Shown here in pieces: positions 25,742-35,343 of a DNA stretch of 64,000 nucleotides. The notes under the pieces are model-generated. The model was not told where the DNA came from. It saw only the letters and a list, made by a program, of their open reading frames with translations, and did no database searches. Position 1 is the stretch's first letter. Each line of letters starts with the position of its first letter. The translations under genes and the position numbers were made by a program. This stretch comes from Mycobacterium sp. ITM-2016-00318 (GTDB lineage: Bacteria; Actinomycetota; Actinomycetes; Mycobacteriales; Mycobacteriaceae), in assembly GCF_002968285.2 (NCBI RefSeq), contig NZ_CP134400.1, positions 5,394,001-5,458,000 on the forward strand. The letters run 5' to 3'.

Positions 25742-26293
25742 ATGCTGGAGCTCGCAGTGCTGGGTCTTCTGCTCGAGTCGCCCATGCACGGCTACGAGTT
25801 GCGTAAAAGATTGACGGGCCTCCTCGGTGCTTTCAGGGCCTTCTCCTACGGCTCGCTGTATCCGGCATTGCGCCGGATGCAGGCCGACGGCCTGATCGTC
25901 GAGGACGCGGCGCCCGACGGGGCCTCCAAGGTGCGCCGTGCGCGCCGGGTGTATCAGCTGACCGACGCGGGCAAGAAGCGCTTCGCCGAGTTGGTGGCCG
26001 ACACGGGCCCACAGAACTACACCGACGACGGATTCGGCGTTCATCTCGCCTTCTTCAACCGCACCCCGGCCGAAGCCAGGATGCGGATCCTCGAGGGCCG
26101 CCGTCGACAGGTCGAGGAACGCCGAGAAGGTCTGCGCGAAGCGGTCGCACGGGCCAGCAGTTCGCTTGATCGTTACACCCGCCAACTGCACCAGTTGGGA
26201 TTGGAGTCCAGCGAGCGCGAAGTGAAATGGCTCAACGATTTGATCGCGGCCGAGCGGGTAGCTCAAAGTCGCGCCGAGCAGTCCCCCAGCTAG
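25742..26293 (+). CDS. PadR-family transcriptional regulator (Rv0047c-like)
   Basis: 183 residues. The N-terminal winged helix begins MLELAVLGLLLESPMHGYEL and contains FSYGSLYPALRRMQADGLI and RVYQLTDAGKKRF; a C-terminal helical dimerisation domain follows. ATG 25742 has a near-ideal ribosome site (AAAGGAGGTG) five bases upstream. The next gene, ino1, starts 48 bp after its stop in the same direction, so PadR probably regulates its own operon including inositol synthesis. Confidence 0.92.
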   Translation: MLELAVLGLLLESPMHGYELRKRLTGLLGAFRAFSYGSLYPALRRMQADGLIVEDAAPDGASKVRRARRVYQLTDAGKKRFAELVADTGPQNYTDDGFGVHLAFFNRTPAEARMRILEGRRRQVEERREGLREAVARASSSLDRYTRQLHQLGLESSEREVKWLNDLIAAERVAQSRAEQSPS

Positions 26294-26341
26294 CAAAAAG
26301 CATCAGATTTCCAAGTGTGGATCGAGAGGAAGAACGTCGCC

Positions 26342-27418
26342 ATGACTGAGAACACCGAGGTGCGGGTCGCGATTGTCGGTGTCGGTAACTGCGCAGCATC
26401 GCTTGTCCAGGGTGTGCAGTACTACCACGACGCCGACGAGACCAAGACGGTTCCCGGCCTGATGCATGTGCGATTCGGTCCGTATCACGTCCGCGACGTC
26501 AACTTCGTCGCCGCCTTCGACGTCGACGCCAAGAAGGTCGGCTTCGACCTCTCCGAGGCGATCTTCGCGTCGGAGAACAACACCATCAAGATCGCCGACG
26601 TGCCGCCGACGAACGTCACGGTGCAGCGCGGCCCGACCCTCGACGGCATCGGCAAGTACTACGCCGAGACCATCGAGGTGTCCGACGCCGACGCCGTCGA
26701 CGTCGTGAAGGTCCTCAAGGACAACAAGGTCGACGTGATGGTGTCCTACCTGCCGGTGGGCTCCGAAGAGGCCGACAAGTTCTATGCCCAGTGCGCCATC
26801 GACGCCGGTGTCGCGTTCGTCAACGCGCTGCCCGTGTTCATCGCCTCTGACCCCGTGTGGGCCAAGAAGTTCGCCGATGCCGGTGTGCCGATCGTCGGTG
26901 ACGACATCAAGAGCCAGGTCGGCGCCACCATCACCCACCGCGTGATGGCCAAGCTCTTCGAGGATCGCGGCGTGCAGCTCGACCGCACGATGCAGCTCAA
27001 CGTCGGCGGCAACATGGACTTCCTCAACATGCTCGAACGCGAGCGCCTCGAGAGCAAGAAGATCTCCAAGACCCAGGCCGTAACGAGCAACCTGCAGCGC
27101 GAGTTCAAGACCAAGGACGTGCACATCGGCCCGTCCGACCATGTCGGCTGGCTCGACGACCGCAAGTGGGCCTACGTGCGGCTGGAAGGCCGCGCCTTCG
27201 GCGACGTGCCGCTGAACCTCGAGTACAAGCTCGAGGTCTGGGACTCGCCGAACTCGGCGGGCGTCATCATCGACGCGGTCCGCGCGGCGAAGATCGCCAA
27301 GGACCGCGGCATCGGCGGCCCGGTGGTCGCCGCCTCGGCCTACCTGATGAAGAGCCCGCCGCAGCAGCTGCCCGACGACGTGGCTCGCGAGCAGCTCGAA
27401 ACGTACATCGACGGCTAG
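26342..27418 (+). CDS. ino1: Myo-inositol-1-phosphate synthase
   Basis: 358 residues. The NAD-binding motif [13 protein letters not shown] opens the protein; conserved regions [43 protein letters not shown] and the terminal SPPQQLP segment follow. It converts glucose 6-phosphate to inositol 1-phosphate, the precursor of phosphatidylinositol, mannosides and mycothiol. ATG 26342 follows GAGGAAG. Downstream of padR, as in other mycobacteria. Confidence 0.97.
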   Translation: MTENTEVRVAIVGVGNCAASLVQGVQYYHDADETKTVPGLMHVRFGPYHVRDVNFVAAFDVDAKKVGFDLSEAIFASENNTIKIADVPPTNVTVQRGPTLDGIGKYYAETIEVSDADAVDVVKVLKDNKVDVMVSYLPVGSEEADKFYAQCAIDAGVAFVNALPVFIASDPVWAKKFADAGVPIVGDDIKSQVGATITHRVMAKLFEDRGVQLDRTMQLNVGGNMDFLNMLERERLESKKISKTQAVTSNLQREFKTKDVHIGPSDHVGWLDDRKWAYVRLEGRAFGDVPLNLEYKLEVWDSPNSAGVIIDAVRAAKIAKDRGIGGPVVAASAYLMKSPPQQLPDDVAREQLETYIDG

Positions 27419-27517
27419 AAGCCGAAGCCGAGCTCTGCTGGTACGTCGGTGGCGAACGCCGCTGGCACATCGCGACATCCAGCGCATCTGAATTTCGGTC
27501 GTGCGTAGGGTTTAGCC

Positions 27518-28435
27518 ATGGCCGAGATCTCCGACGACGACCTGCTCAACCTCGACGAGTTCGCACTGCTGCCGGAGAATGCCGAGCAGATCGGCCACAC
27601 CGGCCCACTGCCCACCGTCAGCCGGATCGATGCCGGTGATATCAGCGCCCTGAAGTGGGGCAACGAGCCGCCGGAGGCGGTGTTTCTTCACGGCGGCGGC
27701 CAGAACGCGCACACGTGGGACACCGTCATACTCGGTCTCGGCGTGCCCGCGCTGGCCGTCGATCTGCCAGGGCACGGCCGCTCGGCGTGGCGCGACGACG
27801 GCGACTACGGCCCCAAAACGAATGCCGAAACACTGCGGCCGCTGCTGCGCGAATGGGCGCCCAGCCCGCGACTTGTCGTCGGGATGTCGCTGGGCGGTCT
27901 CACCGCGCTGCGGCTCGCGGCCACCGAACCGGCGATGGTTCCCGAGCTCGTGCTCGTCGACGTCACGCCCTCCGCGCCGGAGCGCCACGAGGAGATGACG
28001 AAGGCGCAGCTCGGCGCGGTTGCGCTCGTGCGGGGCGAGCGGGAGTTCCCGTCTTTCGAGGCGATGCTCGGCGTGACCATCGAAGCCTCGCCGCACCGCG
28101 ATCGGAAATCGTTGCGGCGCGGCGTCTTCCATAATTCGAAGCGCAACGACGACGGCACTTGGACGTGGCGCTACGACACCTTCCGCGGCGGCAAGGACAG
28201 GCAGATGCCCGAGTCGTTCCAGGGCCTCTGGGACGACGTGCCCGCGATCACCATGCCGACCACCCTCGTGCGCGGCGCCAACTCGTTTTTCGTCAACGAC
28301 GAGGACGCCGCCGCGTTCGCCGAGGGTGCTCCTGGTTTTCAGCGCACCCACGTTGTCGCGGACTCGGGCCACTCGGTTCAGGGCGACCAGCCCCGCGCTC
28401 TGGTCGAGATTCTGCGCGGGGTGCTCGGCGCCTGA
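27518..28435 (+). CDS. Alpha/beta-hydrolase esterase (Rv0045c-like)
   Basis: 305 residues. Oxyanion-hole HGGGQNAHTW near 58-67, nucleophile elbow GMSLGG with Ser124, and His in DSGHSVQGD near the C-terminus. No signal peptide. Known relatives hydrolyse short acyl esters; the natural substrate is unsettled. ATG 27518 lies 99 bp after ino1, the usual mycobacterial order. Confidence 0.9.
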   Translation: MAEISDDDLLNLDEFALLPENAEQIGHTGPLPTVSRIDAGDISALKWGNEPPEAVFLHGGGQNAHTWDTVILGLGVPALAVDLPGHGRSAWRDDGDYGPKTNAETLRPLLREWAPSPRLVVGMSLGGLTALRLAATEPAMVPELVLVDVTPSAPERHEEMTKAQLGAVALVRGEREFPSFEAMLGVTIEASPHRDRKSLRRGVFHNSKRNDDGTWTWRYDTFRGGKDRQMPESFQGLWDDVPAITMPTTLVRGANSFFVNDEDAAAFAEGAPGFQRTHVVADSGHSVQGDQPRALVEILRGVLGA

Positions 28436-28546
28436 CGTTGCCGGTTGTTCACCCATAAGTTCCCAACCGCTTGTCGGCTTGACGTACATTCCGCCGTACC
28501 GGCCGCCAGCCCGCGGCCGGTACTCCTGTCGGAAGGATCCGCAGCC

Positions 28547-30631
28547 ATGGCGCTCGTGCCGTTGAACCTCTTCGTCACCCACGACGGGAAGTCCAAGCGG
28601 CAGCATGTGACGTGTCGGTACAAGTGCGGCGACGCCTGCTCAAAGCCCGTCCGAAATACCAGCGACAACGAATACTTCGGCGACATCGCCAAGGCAGTCT
28701 CGCGTCGTTCGATGCTGCAGGCGAGCGGCATCGCGGTACTGGCGGTGGGCGCGGGTTCGGCGCTGGCCGGCTGCGGAAGTAGCGAACAGCAGGCGGCGAC
28801 CCCGACGTCATCGACCGAGCCGGTAGGGGAAACACCGGCAGGCATGAAGTTCGACGCGGTTGCACCCAACAGCGAAGACGCCGTCGTCATCCCCGCCGGG
28901 TACAAGCAGGGCGTCGTGATCAGCTGGGGCGACCCGATTCTCGACGGTGTACCGAAGTTCGACATCCGCAACCAGACCGGCGCCGCCCAGCGCGGGCAGT
29001 TCGGCTTCAACAACGACTTCGCCGCCCTGCTGCCGATGGCCGGGCAGCCCAACCGGTTCCTGTTGGTGACCAACCACGAGTACGTCACGCCGTTGTTCAT
29101 GTTCCCCGGCTACAAGGTGGACGCACCCACCCGCGAGCAGTTCGACGTCGAGATCGCGGCGATCGGGATGGGCGTCGTCGAGGTCGAACGGGTGCCCGGC
29201 GGCGGCCTCAAACCCGTGATGAGCACCTACAACCGGCGCATCACCGCCGACACCCCGATGACGCTCGTCGGGCCCGCGGCGGGCACCGACTTCGTCAAGA
29301 CGGCCGCCGACCCGGCAGGCCGCACGGTCCTCGGCACGTTCGCCAACTGCTCTGGCGGCATAACACCTTGGGGCACAATCCTTTCCGGTGAGGAGAACTT
29401 CCAGCAGTACTTCGGCGCCGCCGAGGGCACCGCGAAGCCCGGTCCGGTGGACGCCGACCGGTATGACCGCTACGGCATTTCGGCAAAACCATCCGAACTG
29501 CTGTGGGAGACGTTCGACCCGCGCTTCGACGTATCGGGGAGTCCGAATGAGCCCAACCGGTTCGGCTACATCGTCGAAGTCAACCCGTGGGATCCGAACT
29601 CGACGCCGGTCAAGCACTCCGCGATGGGCCGGTTCAAACACGAGGGTGCCAACATCTACATCACCGACGACGGCACCGTGGTGGCCTACAGCGGCGACGA
29701 CGAGCGTTTCGACTACATGTACAAATTCGTCTCCAGTAAGAAGATGCGGTCCGCGGGAGACAAGGGCGACCCGACGGCGCTGGCCCACAACATGACGCTG
29801 CTCGACGAGGGCACGCTCTACGCCGCCAAGCTGTCCAGCGACATCCCGCCCGCTCAGATCGACGGCTCGGGCAAGCCGCCGGCAGGCGGCGCCTTCCGCG
29901 GGACGGGAACGTGGCTTCCGTTGCTGCGCTCGGGCCCTGACGGTCAGGCCGAGTCGCTCGTGGCCGGCGTGACCGCGCAGGAGGCCGCGGTGTTCACCCG
30001 GCTCGCCGCGGACAAGGCCGGCGCCACCAGAATGGACCGCCCAGAAGACTTCGAGGCCAACCCGCAGACGGGCAAGGTGTATGTCGCGCTCACCAACAAC
30101 GACGAGCGCGGCGCGCCCGGCGAGGCGCCGCCGGACGCCGCCAACCCGCGCAACGACAACAAGAGCGGGCAGATTCTCGAGATCACCGACAGCCACGCGG
30201 GCACCGACTTCACCTGGGACCTACTGCTCGTGTGCGGCGATCCGGCAGCCGCCGACACGTACTTCGCCGGATTCGACAAGACGAAGGTCAGTCCGATTTC
30301 GTGCCCGGACAACGTAGCGTTCGACAGCCACGGGAATCTGTGGATCTCCACCGACGGAAACGCGTTGGACTCCAACGACGGACTGTTCGCCGTCGCACTG
30401 GAAGGCCCGAACCGGGGTGAGACCAAGCAGTTCCTCACCGTGCCACTCGGGGCGGAGACCTGCGGGCCCATCATCAGCGACGATCTGGTGACGGTCTGCG
30501 TGCAGCATCCCGGCGAATACGACGACAACAGCATCGACAACCCGCTGTCCCGATGGCCGGAAGGCGGCAACGGTACAGCGCGCCCATCGGTCGTCGCGGT
30601 GTGGCGGACCGACGGTCGGATTGGTGTCTAG
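28547..30631 (+). CDS. PhoX-family (DUF839) alkaline phosphatase, Tat lipoprotein
   Basis: 694 residues. The N-terminus carries VTCRYKCGDACSKPV, then a twin-arginine signal SRRSMLQASGIAVLAVGAG followed by a lipobox LAGC, so export folded by Tat and lipid anchoring is predicted. The beta-propeller domain has PhoX features: GFNNDFAALLP, VTNHEYVTP, CSGGITPWGTILSGEENF, RFKHEGANI, and CPDNVAFDSHGNLWISTDG. PhoX enzymes are calcium/iron-dependent phosphatases for organic phosphate. ATG 28547 has GGAAGGA nine bases upstream. It stands alone between the Rv0045c-like and Rv0044c-like genes, where M. tuberculosis has none. Confidence 0.9.
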   Translation: MALVPLNLFVTHDGKSKRQHVTCRYKCGDACSKPVRNTSDNEYFGDIAKAVSRRSMLQASGIAVLAVGAGSALAGCGSSEQQAATPTSSTEPVGETPAGMKFDAVAPNSEDAVVIPAGYKQGVVISWGDPILDGVPKFDIRNQTGAAQRGQFGFNNDFAALLPMAGQPNRFLLVTNHEYVTPLFMFPGYKVDAPTREQFDVEIAAIGMGVVEVERVPGGGLKPVMSTYNRRITADTPMTLVGPAAGTDFVKTAADPAGRTVLGTFANCSGGITPWGTILSGEENFQQYFGAAEGTAKPGPVDADRYDRYGISAKPSELLWETFDPRFDVSGSPNEPNRFGYIVEVNPWDPNSTPVKHSAMGRFKHEGANIYITDDGTVVAYSGDDERFDYMYKFVSSKKMRSAGDKGDPTALAHNMTLLDEGTLYAAKLSSDIPPAQIDGSGKPPAGGAFRGTGTWLPLLRSGPDGQAESLVAGVTAQEAAVFTRLAADKAGATRMDRPEDFEANPQTGKVYVALTNNDERGAPGEAPPDAANPRNDNKSGQILEITDSHAGTDFTWDLLLVCGDPAAADTYFAGFDKTKVSPISCPDNVAFDSHGNLWISTDGNALDSNDGLFAVALEGPNRGETKQFLTVPLGAETCGPIISDDLVTVCVQHPGEYDDNSIDNPLSRWPEGGNGTARPSVVAVWRTDGRIGV

Positions 30632-30653
30632 CCAAACCGGGAATGATGGACCT

Positions 30654-31445
30654 GTGCCTTCAATTCGTGTCGGCGTGCAGCTGCAGCCGCAACATTCCCC
30701 CACCTACGGCCACATCCGCGACGCCGTTCGACGGTGTGAGGACATCGGTGTCGACGTCGCGTTCAACTGGGACCACTTCTTCCCGCTATACGGCGACCCC
30801 GACGGTCCACATTACGAATGCTGGACGATGCTCGGCGCATGGGCGGAACAAACGTCGCGCATCGAGATCGGCGCGCTCGTCACGTGTAATTCGTACCGCA
30901 ACCCGGAATTGCTCGCCGATATGGCACGCACCGTCGACCACGTCTCCGACGGCAGGCTGATCCTCGGCATCGGGTCGGGCTGGAAGCAGAAGGACTACGA
31001 CGAATACGGCTACGCGTTCGGCACTGCAGGCAGCCGGCTGGACGATCTGGCGGAAGCGTTCCCGCGCATCCAGTCGCGGCTGGGCAAGCTCAACCCGCAG
31101 CCGACACGCGACATCCCGGTGTTGATCGGCGGCGGCGGTGAGAAGAAAACGCTGCGCCTTGTCGCGGAATACGGCGATATCTGGCACTCATTCAGCGATA
31201 GCAGCGAGTACCCGCAGAAGTCGGACATCCTCGCGCGACACTGCGCCGACGTCGGGCGCGACCCTTCGGCCATCGAACGATCGGCCGGGGTCTCCGGTAA
31301 GGGAACCGACGCGCTGCTCGCCGAAGCCGACGCCCTGGCCGACCTCGGAGTCACCCTGTTGACCGTCGGCGTCAACGGGCCCGACTACGACCTGAGCGAC
31401 GCAGAAGCCTTGTGCCAGTGGCGCGATAGGCGCGCGGGGAACTAA
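30654..31445 (+). CDS. LLM-class F420-dependent oxidoreductase (Rv0044c-like)
   Basis: 263 residues, luciferase-like fold: RVGVQLQPQHSPTYGHI at the start, VAFNWDHFFPLYGDPDG, then IGALVTCNSYRNPELLADMA and LILGIGSGWKQKDYDEYGY, and PVLIGGGGEKKTLRLVAEYGD. These features fit coenzyme-F420 enzymes; the substrate is unknown. I prefer GTG 30654, where similarity begins; TTG 30621 would overlap the phosphatase gene. Confidence 0.9.
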   Translation: MPSIRVGVQLQPQHSPTYGHIRDAVRRCEDIGVDVAFNWDHFFPLYGDPDGPHYECWTMLGAWAEQTSRIEIGALVTCNSYRNPELLADMARTVDHVSDGRLILGIGSGWKQKDYDEYGYAFGTAGSRLDDLAEAFPRIQSRLGKLNPQPTRDIPVLIGGGGEKKTLRLVAEYGDIWHSFSDSSEYPQKSDILARHCADVGRDPSAIERSAGVSGKGTDALLAEADALADLGVTLLTVGVNGPDYDLSDAEALCQWRDRRAGN

Positions 31446-31472
31446 CTCAGCTTAGGCTGGGCGAGTACCGCA

Positions 31473-31490
31473 GACACACGAATGTGTCTC
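31473..31490. promoter_or_regulatory. Inverted repeat upstream of the gntR gene
   Basis: AGACACA-CGAA-TGTGTCT is a perfect 7-bp inverted repeat in the 97-bp gap before the GntR gene, 53 bp upstream of its ATG. An autoregulatory operator is plausible; a hairpin ending the preceding gene is the alternative. Confidence 0.45.
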
Positions 31491-31542
31491 ATTCTGCCAA
31501 TTTCTGCCTAGCGGCCAATTCGCGTGATTAACTTGCGCCGCT

Positions 31543-32229
31543 ATGCCGAAGAGGTATGGAATCAAGGAGAAGGACCAGGTTGTTTCTCATCTCATCAACC
31601 TGGTGCTCACTGGCAAGTTGCGTTCGGGGGACCGCGTCGACCGCAATGAGATCGCGCACGAACTCGGGGTGAGCCGGGTGCCGATCCAGGAGGCCGTGGT
31701 TCAGCTCGAACACGACGGAATCCTGTCGACGCGCTACCACCGCGGCGCCTTCGTCGAACGCTTCGACGAGTCCGTCGTGCTGGAACACCACGAGCTTCAC
31801 GGCCTGCTGCTCGGCCTGGCGTCGGGGCGCGCGGCGAGCGATCCGCGACAGGCAGTGCTGTCTGCGCTCACTACGTTGACCGACTTCATGATCGCCAACC
31901 GCGAATCGCGCGCATTCCAGGAAGCGGCCTGGCAGTACCGGCAGACCATCAACGAGGAGTACGCGGGCCCGCGGTTGCTCGCCGAGATCCGCGCCTCGCA
32001 GAGCTTCATTCCTCGGTCGTTCTGGGTGACCTACCTGAACAACCACGACGAAATGCTGCCGTTCTACGAAGCGGAGACCACCGCCATCCGCAGCCACGAC
32101 GCCGACGGTGCGCGAGCCGCGTGCGCAGGCCGCGCGGAAGCCATGGGGCGGATCATGGTCGCCGAACTGGTACGCCGCGGCGTGTTCAGCCCGTCGGCCC
32201 TGGCCACGCAGCCGCCGGTTGCGTTCTGA
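31543..32229 (+). CDS. GntR-family (FadR subgroup) transcriptional regulator (Rv0043c-like)
   Basis: 228 residues. The winged helix covers residues ~8-75 ([51 protein letters not shown]), followed by an all-helical FCD-type ligand domain with His residues that could bind metal. ATG 31543. The ABC transporter starts 49 bp downstream in the same direction and is the likely target along with its own gene. Confidence 0.92.
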   Translation: MPKRYGIKEKDQVVSHLINLVLTGKLRSGDRVDRNEIAHELGVSRVPIQEAVVQLEHDGILSTRYHRGAFVERFDESVVLEHHELHGLLLGLASGRAASDPRQAVLSALTTLTDFMIANRESRAFQEAAWQYRQTINEEYAGPRLLAEIRASQSFIPRSFWVTYLNNHDEMLPFYEAETTAIRSHDADGARAACAGRAEAMGRIMVAELVRRGVFSPSALATQPPVAF

Positions 32230-32278
32230 ATGAGCTGAAGCCGGTTTCAACGTTCGCTCGGCGGCTACGTTGATTCCA

Positions 32279-34078
32279 ATGACCCCCCTCCCGGGCCGGA
32301 CAGCCAAAGCGTTCGTCCTCGCGCTCGTCGCGCTGCTGGTCTTCAGCCTTCCAATGGCCGGCCCCGCCGTCGCCGACGCCGACCAATGCGCGCCGCCTGG
32401 CGTCGACAGCGCGAGCGCAGTACCGACGAACCTCGCATCCGCGGCGGCGGGTCCCGGTGAGGACAAGTACACGACGCCCACGGTCGCACCGCTGGACACC
32501 GTGAAGCCCGATGCGCTGAATCTGGGCACACCGGGAGTGCTCACCGTCGGCACACTGTCCGACGCCCCGCCGAGCATCTGCATCGACTCAGCGGGCCAGT
32601 TCACCGGCTTCGACAACGAGCTGCTGCGGGCGGTCGCTGAAAAGCTGCGCGTGCGAATCAATTTCGTCGGCACGGAGTTCTCCGGGCTGCTCGCCCAAGT
32701 GGCCTCGCGCCGCTTCGACGTCGGCTCCTCGTCGATCACCACCACCGATGCGAGGCGGCGCACAGTCGGGTTCACCAACGGCTACGACTTCGGCTACTTC
32801 TCCCTTGTCGTGCCAACGGGGTCACCGATCACCGGATTCGACAAGCTGGCCGCAGGCCAGCGCATCGGCGTGGTTCAGGGCACCGTCCAGGAGGCCTACC
32901 TCGTCGACTCGTTGAAGCTGGACCCCGTCAAGTTCCCCGACTACAACACCGTCTACGCCAGCCTGAAAACCAAGCAGATCGACGCGTGGGTCGCTCCGTC
33001 ACAGCAGGCGCAGGGTACCGTGCAGCCCGGCGACACCGCCGAGATCATCGAGAACACCTTCAGCCTGGACAACTTCGTGGCCTACGCGGTCGCCAAGGAG
33101 AACAAGCCGCTGATCGACGCGCTGAACTCCGGGCTGGACGCCGTCATCGCCGACGGCACATGGGCGCGGTTGTACGCCGACTGGGTGCCGCGCGAACTTC
33201 CGCCCGGCTGGAAGCCGGGTTCCAAGGCCGCGCCGGTGCCGCAGCTGCCTGACTTCGCCGCGATCGCAGCGAGCCATCAGGACGAGCGGGTGGATTCGGC
33301 TGCGGCTCAACCGAAGTCGACGATGTCACGATTGGCCGCCTCGTTCCTCGACTGGGACCTGTACAAGCAGGCGATTCCCGACCTGTTCACGACCGGCCTG
33401 CCCAACACGTTGATCCTGACCGTCAGCGCCAGCGTGATCGGCCTGCTGCTCGGCATGGCGCTGGCCGTCGCGGGCATCTCGGGCTCCCGATGGCTGCGCT
33501 GGCCCGCGCGCGTGTACACCGACATCTTCCGCGGCCTGCCCGAGGTGGTGATCATCCTGCTGATCGGCCTCGGCGTCGGGCCCATCGTCGGTGGCTTGAC
33601 CGGCAACAACCCGTACCCGCTCGGCATCGCGGCGCTCGGATTGATGGCCGCGGCCTACATCGGCGAGATCTTCCGCTCCGGCATCCAGAGCGTGGAACCG
33701 GGCCAGCTCGAAGCGTCGCGCGCGCTCGGCTTCAGCTATCCGGCCTCGATGCGACTGGTCGTGGTGCCGCAGGGGATCCGGCGTGTGCTGCCCGCGCTGG
33801 TCAACCAGTTCATCTCGCTGCTCAAAGCCAGCTCGCTGGTGTACTTCCTCGGGTTGGTCGCCAATCAGCGCGAGCTGTTCCAGGTCGGCCGCGATCTCAA
33901 CGCACAGACCGGCAACCTGTCGCCGCTGGTCGCCGCGGGCCTGTTCTACCTTGCGCTGACCATTCCGCTGACTCACCTGGTGAACTACATCGACGCCCGC
34001 CTGCGGAAGGGCCGCCCGGCCGAGCCGGAGGATCCGCTGTCGCCATTGAACCCCGCCACGCCGCAGGAGATGATCTGA
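32279..34078 (+). CDS. Amino-acid ABC transporter: substrate-binding domain fused to permease
   Basis: 599 residues. A signal peptide/first helix (AFVLALVALLVFSLPMAGPAV) precedes a type II periplasmic binding domain (GVLTVGTLSDAPPSICID, GFDNELLRAVAEKL, WARLYADWVP). From about 360 follows a permease with five membrane segments and the HisM-type EAA motif (EASRALGFSYPASMRLVVVP). Such fusions import polar amino acids with the ATPase encoded next. ATG 32279 is chosen over an in-frame TTG 9 bp upstream. The stop overlaps the ATPase start (TGATG). Confidence 0.92.
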   Translation: MTPLPGRTAKAFVLALVALLVFSLPMAGPAVADADQCAPPGVDSASAVPTNLASAAAGPGEDKYTTPTVAPLDTVKPDALNLGTPGVLTVGTLSDAPPSICIDSAGQFTGFDNELLRAVAEKLRVRINFVGTEFSGLLAQVASRRFDVGSSSITTTDARRRTVGFTNGYDFGYFSLVVPTGSPITGFDKLAAGQRIGVVQGTVQEAYLVDSLKLDPVKFPDYNTVYASLKTKQIDAWVAPSQQAQGTVQPGDTAEIIENTFSLDNFVAYAVAKENKPLIDALNSGLDAVIADGTWARLYADWVPRELPPGWKPGSKAAPVPQLPDFAAIAASHQDERVDSAAAQPKSTMSRLAASFLDWDLYKQAIPDLFTTGLPNTLILTVSASVIGLLLGMALAVAGISGSRWLRWPARVYTDIFRGLPEVVIILLIGLGVGPIVGGLTGNNPYPLGIAALGLMAAAYIGEIFRSGIQSVEPGQLEASRALGFSYPASMRLVVVPQGIRRVLPALVNQFISLLKASSLVYFLGLVANQRELFQVGRDLNAQTGNLSPLVAAGLFYLALTIPLTHLVNYIDARLRKGRPAEPEDPLSPLNPATPQEMI

Positions 34079-34818
34079 TGCCGGCCGCATTCACGCCAGT
34101 CTCCCTGGCAGGCAGTGATATTCACCTGGCGTTCGGACCGAATGCGGTGCTGCGCGGTGTCGACATCGAGGTGCCTGCGGGTAACACCGCCGCGGTGATC
34201 GGGCCGTCCGGATCGGGCAAGTCGACGCTGCTGCGTACGCTCAACCGACTCTACGAGCCCGACAAGGGCGACATCCTGCTGGACGGGAAGTCGGTGCTCG
34301 GCGACAACCCCGACGCGTTGCGGCAGCGGATCGGCATGGTCTTCCAGCACTTCAATCTGTTTCCCCATCGCACCGTGCTCGACAACGTGACGCTGGCACC
34401 GCGCAAGCTCAAGAAGCTCAGCGCCGACGAGGCCCGCGAGCTCGGGCTGGCTCAGCTCGAGCGCGTTGATCTGCGGCACAAGGCCGACGCCCGGCCTGGC
34501 ACGCTGTCCGGCGGCCAGCAGCAGCGTGTCGCCATCGCGCGCGCCCTCGCGATGACACCGCAGGTGATGTTCTTCGACGAGGCCACTTCGGCGCTCGACC
34601 CTGAACTCGTGAAGGGGATCCTGGCATTGATCGCCGACCTCGGCGCCGACGGCATGACGATGGTCGTCGTGACGCATGAGATGGGCTTCGCCCGCTCGAC
34701 GTCGGACACCGTGGTGTTCATGGATCACGGCAAAGTCGTCGAATCGGGGCCGCCCGAGCGGATCTTCGACGGCGCGGAGACCGAAAGACTACAGAGATTC
34801 CTGTCACAGGTGCTGTAA
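34078..34818 (+). CDS. Amino-acid ABC transporter ATP-binding protein
   Basis: 246 residues: Walker A GPSGSGKST, Q-loop MVFQHFNLFPH, signature LSGGQQQR, Walker B VMFFDEATSALDPE and switch His in VVVTHEMGFA. These match the GlnQ/HisP branch for polar amino acids. It overlaps the fused binding-protein/permease gene by one base and completes a two-gene transporter. Confidence 0.95.
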   Translation: MPAAFTPVSLAGSDIHLAFGPNAVLRGVDIEVPAGNTAAVIGPSGSGKSTLLRTLNRLYEPDKGDILLDGKSVLGDNPDALRQRIGMVFQHFNLFPHRTVLDNVTLAPRKLKKLSADEARELGLAQLERVDLRHKADARPGTLSGGQQQRVAIARALAMTPQVMFFDEATSALDPELVKGILALIADLGADGMTMVVVTHEMGFARSTSDTVVFMDHGKVVESGPPERIFDGAETERLQRFLSQVL

Positions 34819-34844
34819 CCACAAACATTGCGCGATTGCATACC

Positions 34845-34857
34845 GTCAGACCCTGAC
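34845..34857. promoter_or_regulatory. Small inverted repeat upstream of the marR gene
   Basis: GTCAG-ACC-CTGAC lies just before a -10-like TTAGACT (about 34861), 19 bp ahead of the marR ATG. It fits a MarR operator by position only. Confidence 0.3.
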
Positions 34858-34875
34858 AGGTTAGACTAGCGAACT

Positions 34876-35343
34876 ATGGTGGAGACCCAAGCGCAGGTCG
34901 ACGAACTGGCAGCTGAGCTGCAGCGCGTCCTGTCCAAGCTGTTCTCCGTCCTGCGACGCGGTGACGCCAATCGGGGCACGGCAGGCGACCTGACCCTGGC
35001 CCAGCTCTCGATCCTGTTGACGCTGCTGGAAAAGGGCCCGATCCGGATGACCGATCTGGCTGCCCACGAGCGCGTCCGCACCCCGACGACGACCGTTGCG
35101 ATCCGCCGCCTCGAGAAGCTGGGACTCGTGAAGCGGTCGCGCGACCCCTCCGATCTGCGCGCCGTCCTGGTGGAGGTCACCCCGCGCGGCCTCGTCCAGC
35201 ACCGCGAGGCACTCGCTGCGCGCCGGTCCGCGCTGGCCGCGATGCTCGGCAGGCTGACCGATGACGACGTCGAAACCCTGACCAAGGCGTTGGGCCCGAT
35301 GGAGCGGCTCGCCGATCAGGAAGCCGGCCAGGAAGGCAGCTAG
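34876..35343 (+). CDS. MarR-family transcriptional regulator (Rv0042c-like)
   Basis: 155 residues. The winged-helix core contains LAQLSILLTLLEKGPIRMTD, RTPTTTVAIRRLEKLGLVKR and a wing SRDPSDLRAVLVEVTPRG, flanked by dimerisation helices. Effector and targets are unknown. It converges, with a 4-bp overlap, on the glucosylglycerate hydrolase gene. Confidence 0.92.
   Translation: MVETQAQVDELAAELQRVLSKLFSVLRRGDANRGTAGDLTLAQLSILLTLLEKGPIRMTDLAAHERVRTPTTTVAIRRLEKLGLVKRSRDPSDLRAVLVEVTPRGLVQHREALAARRSALAAMLGRLTDDDVETLTKALGPMERLADQEAGQEGS

Noticed and set aside
28808..30196. A 462-residue open reading frame antisense to the PhoX gene
   Set aside because: No recognisable motif; the plus strand carries the full phosphatase with export signal.
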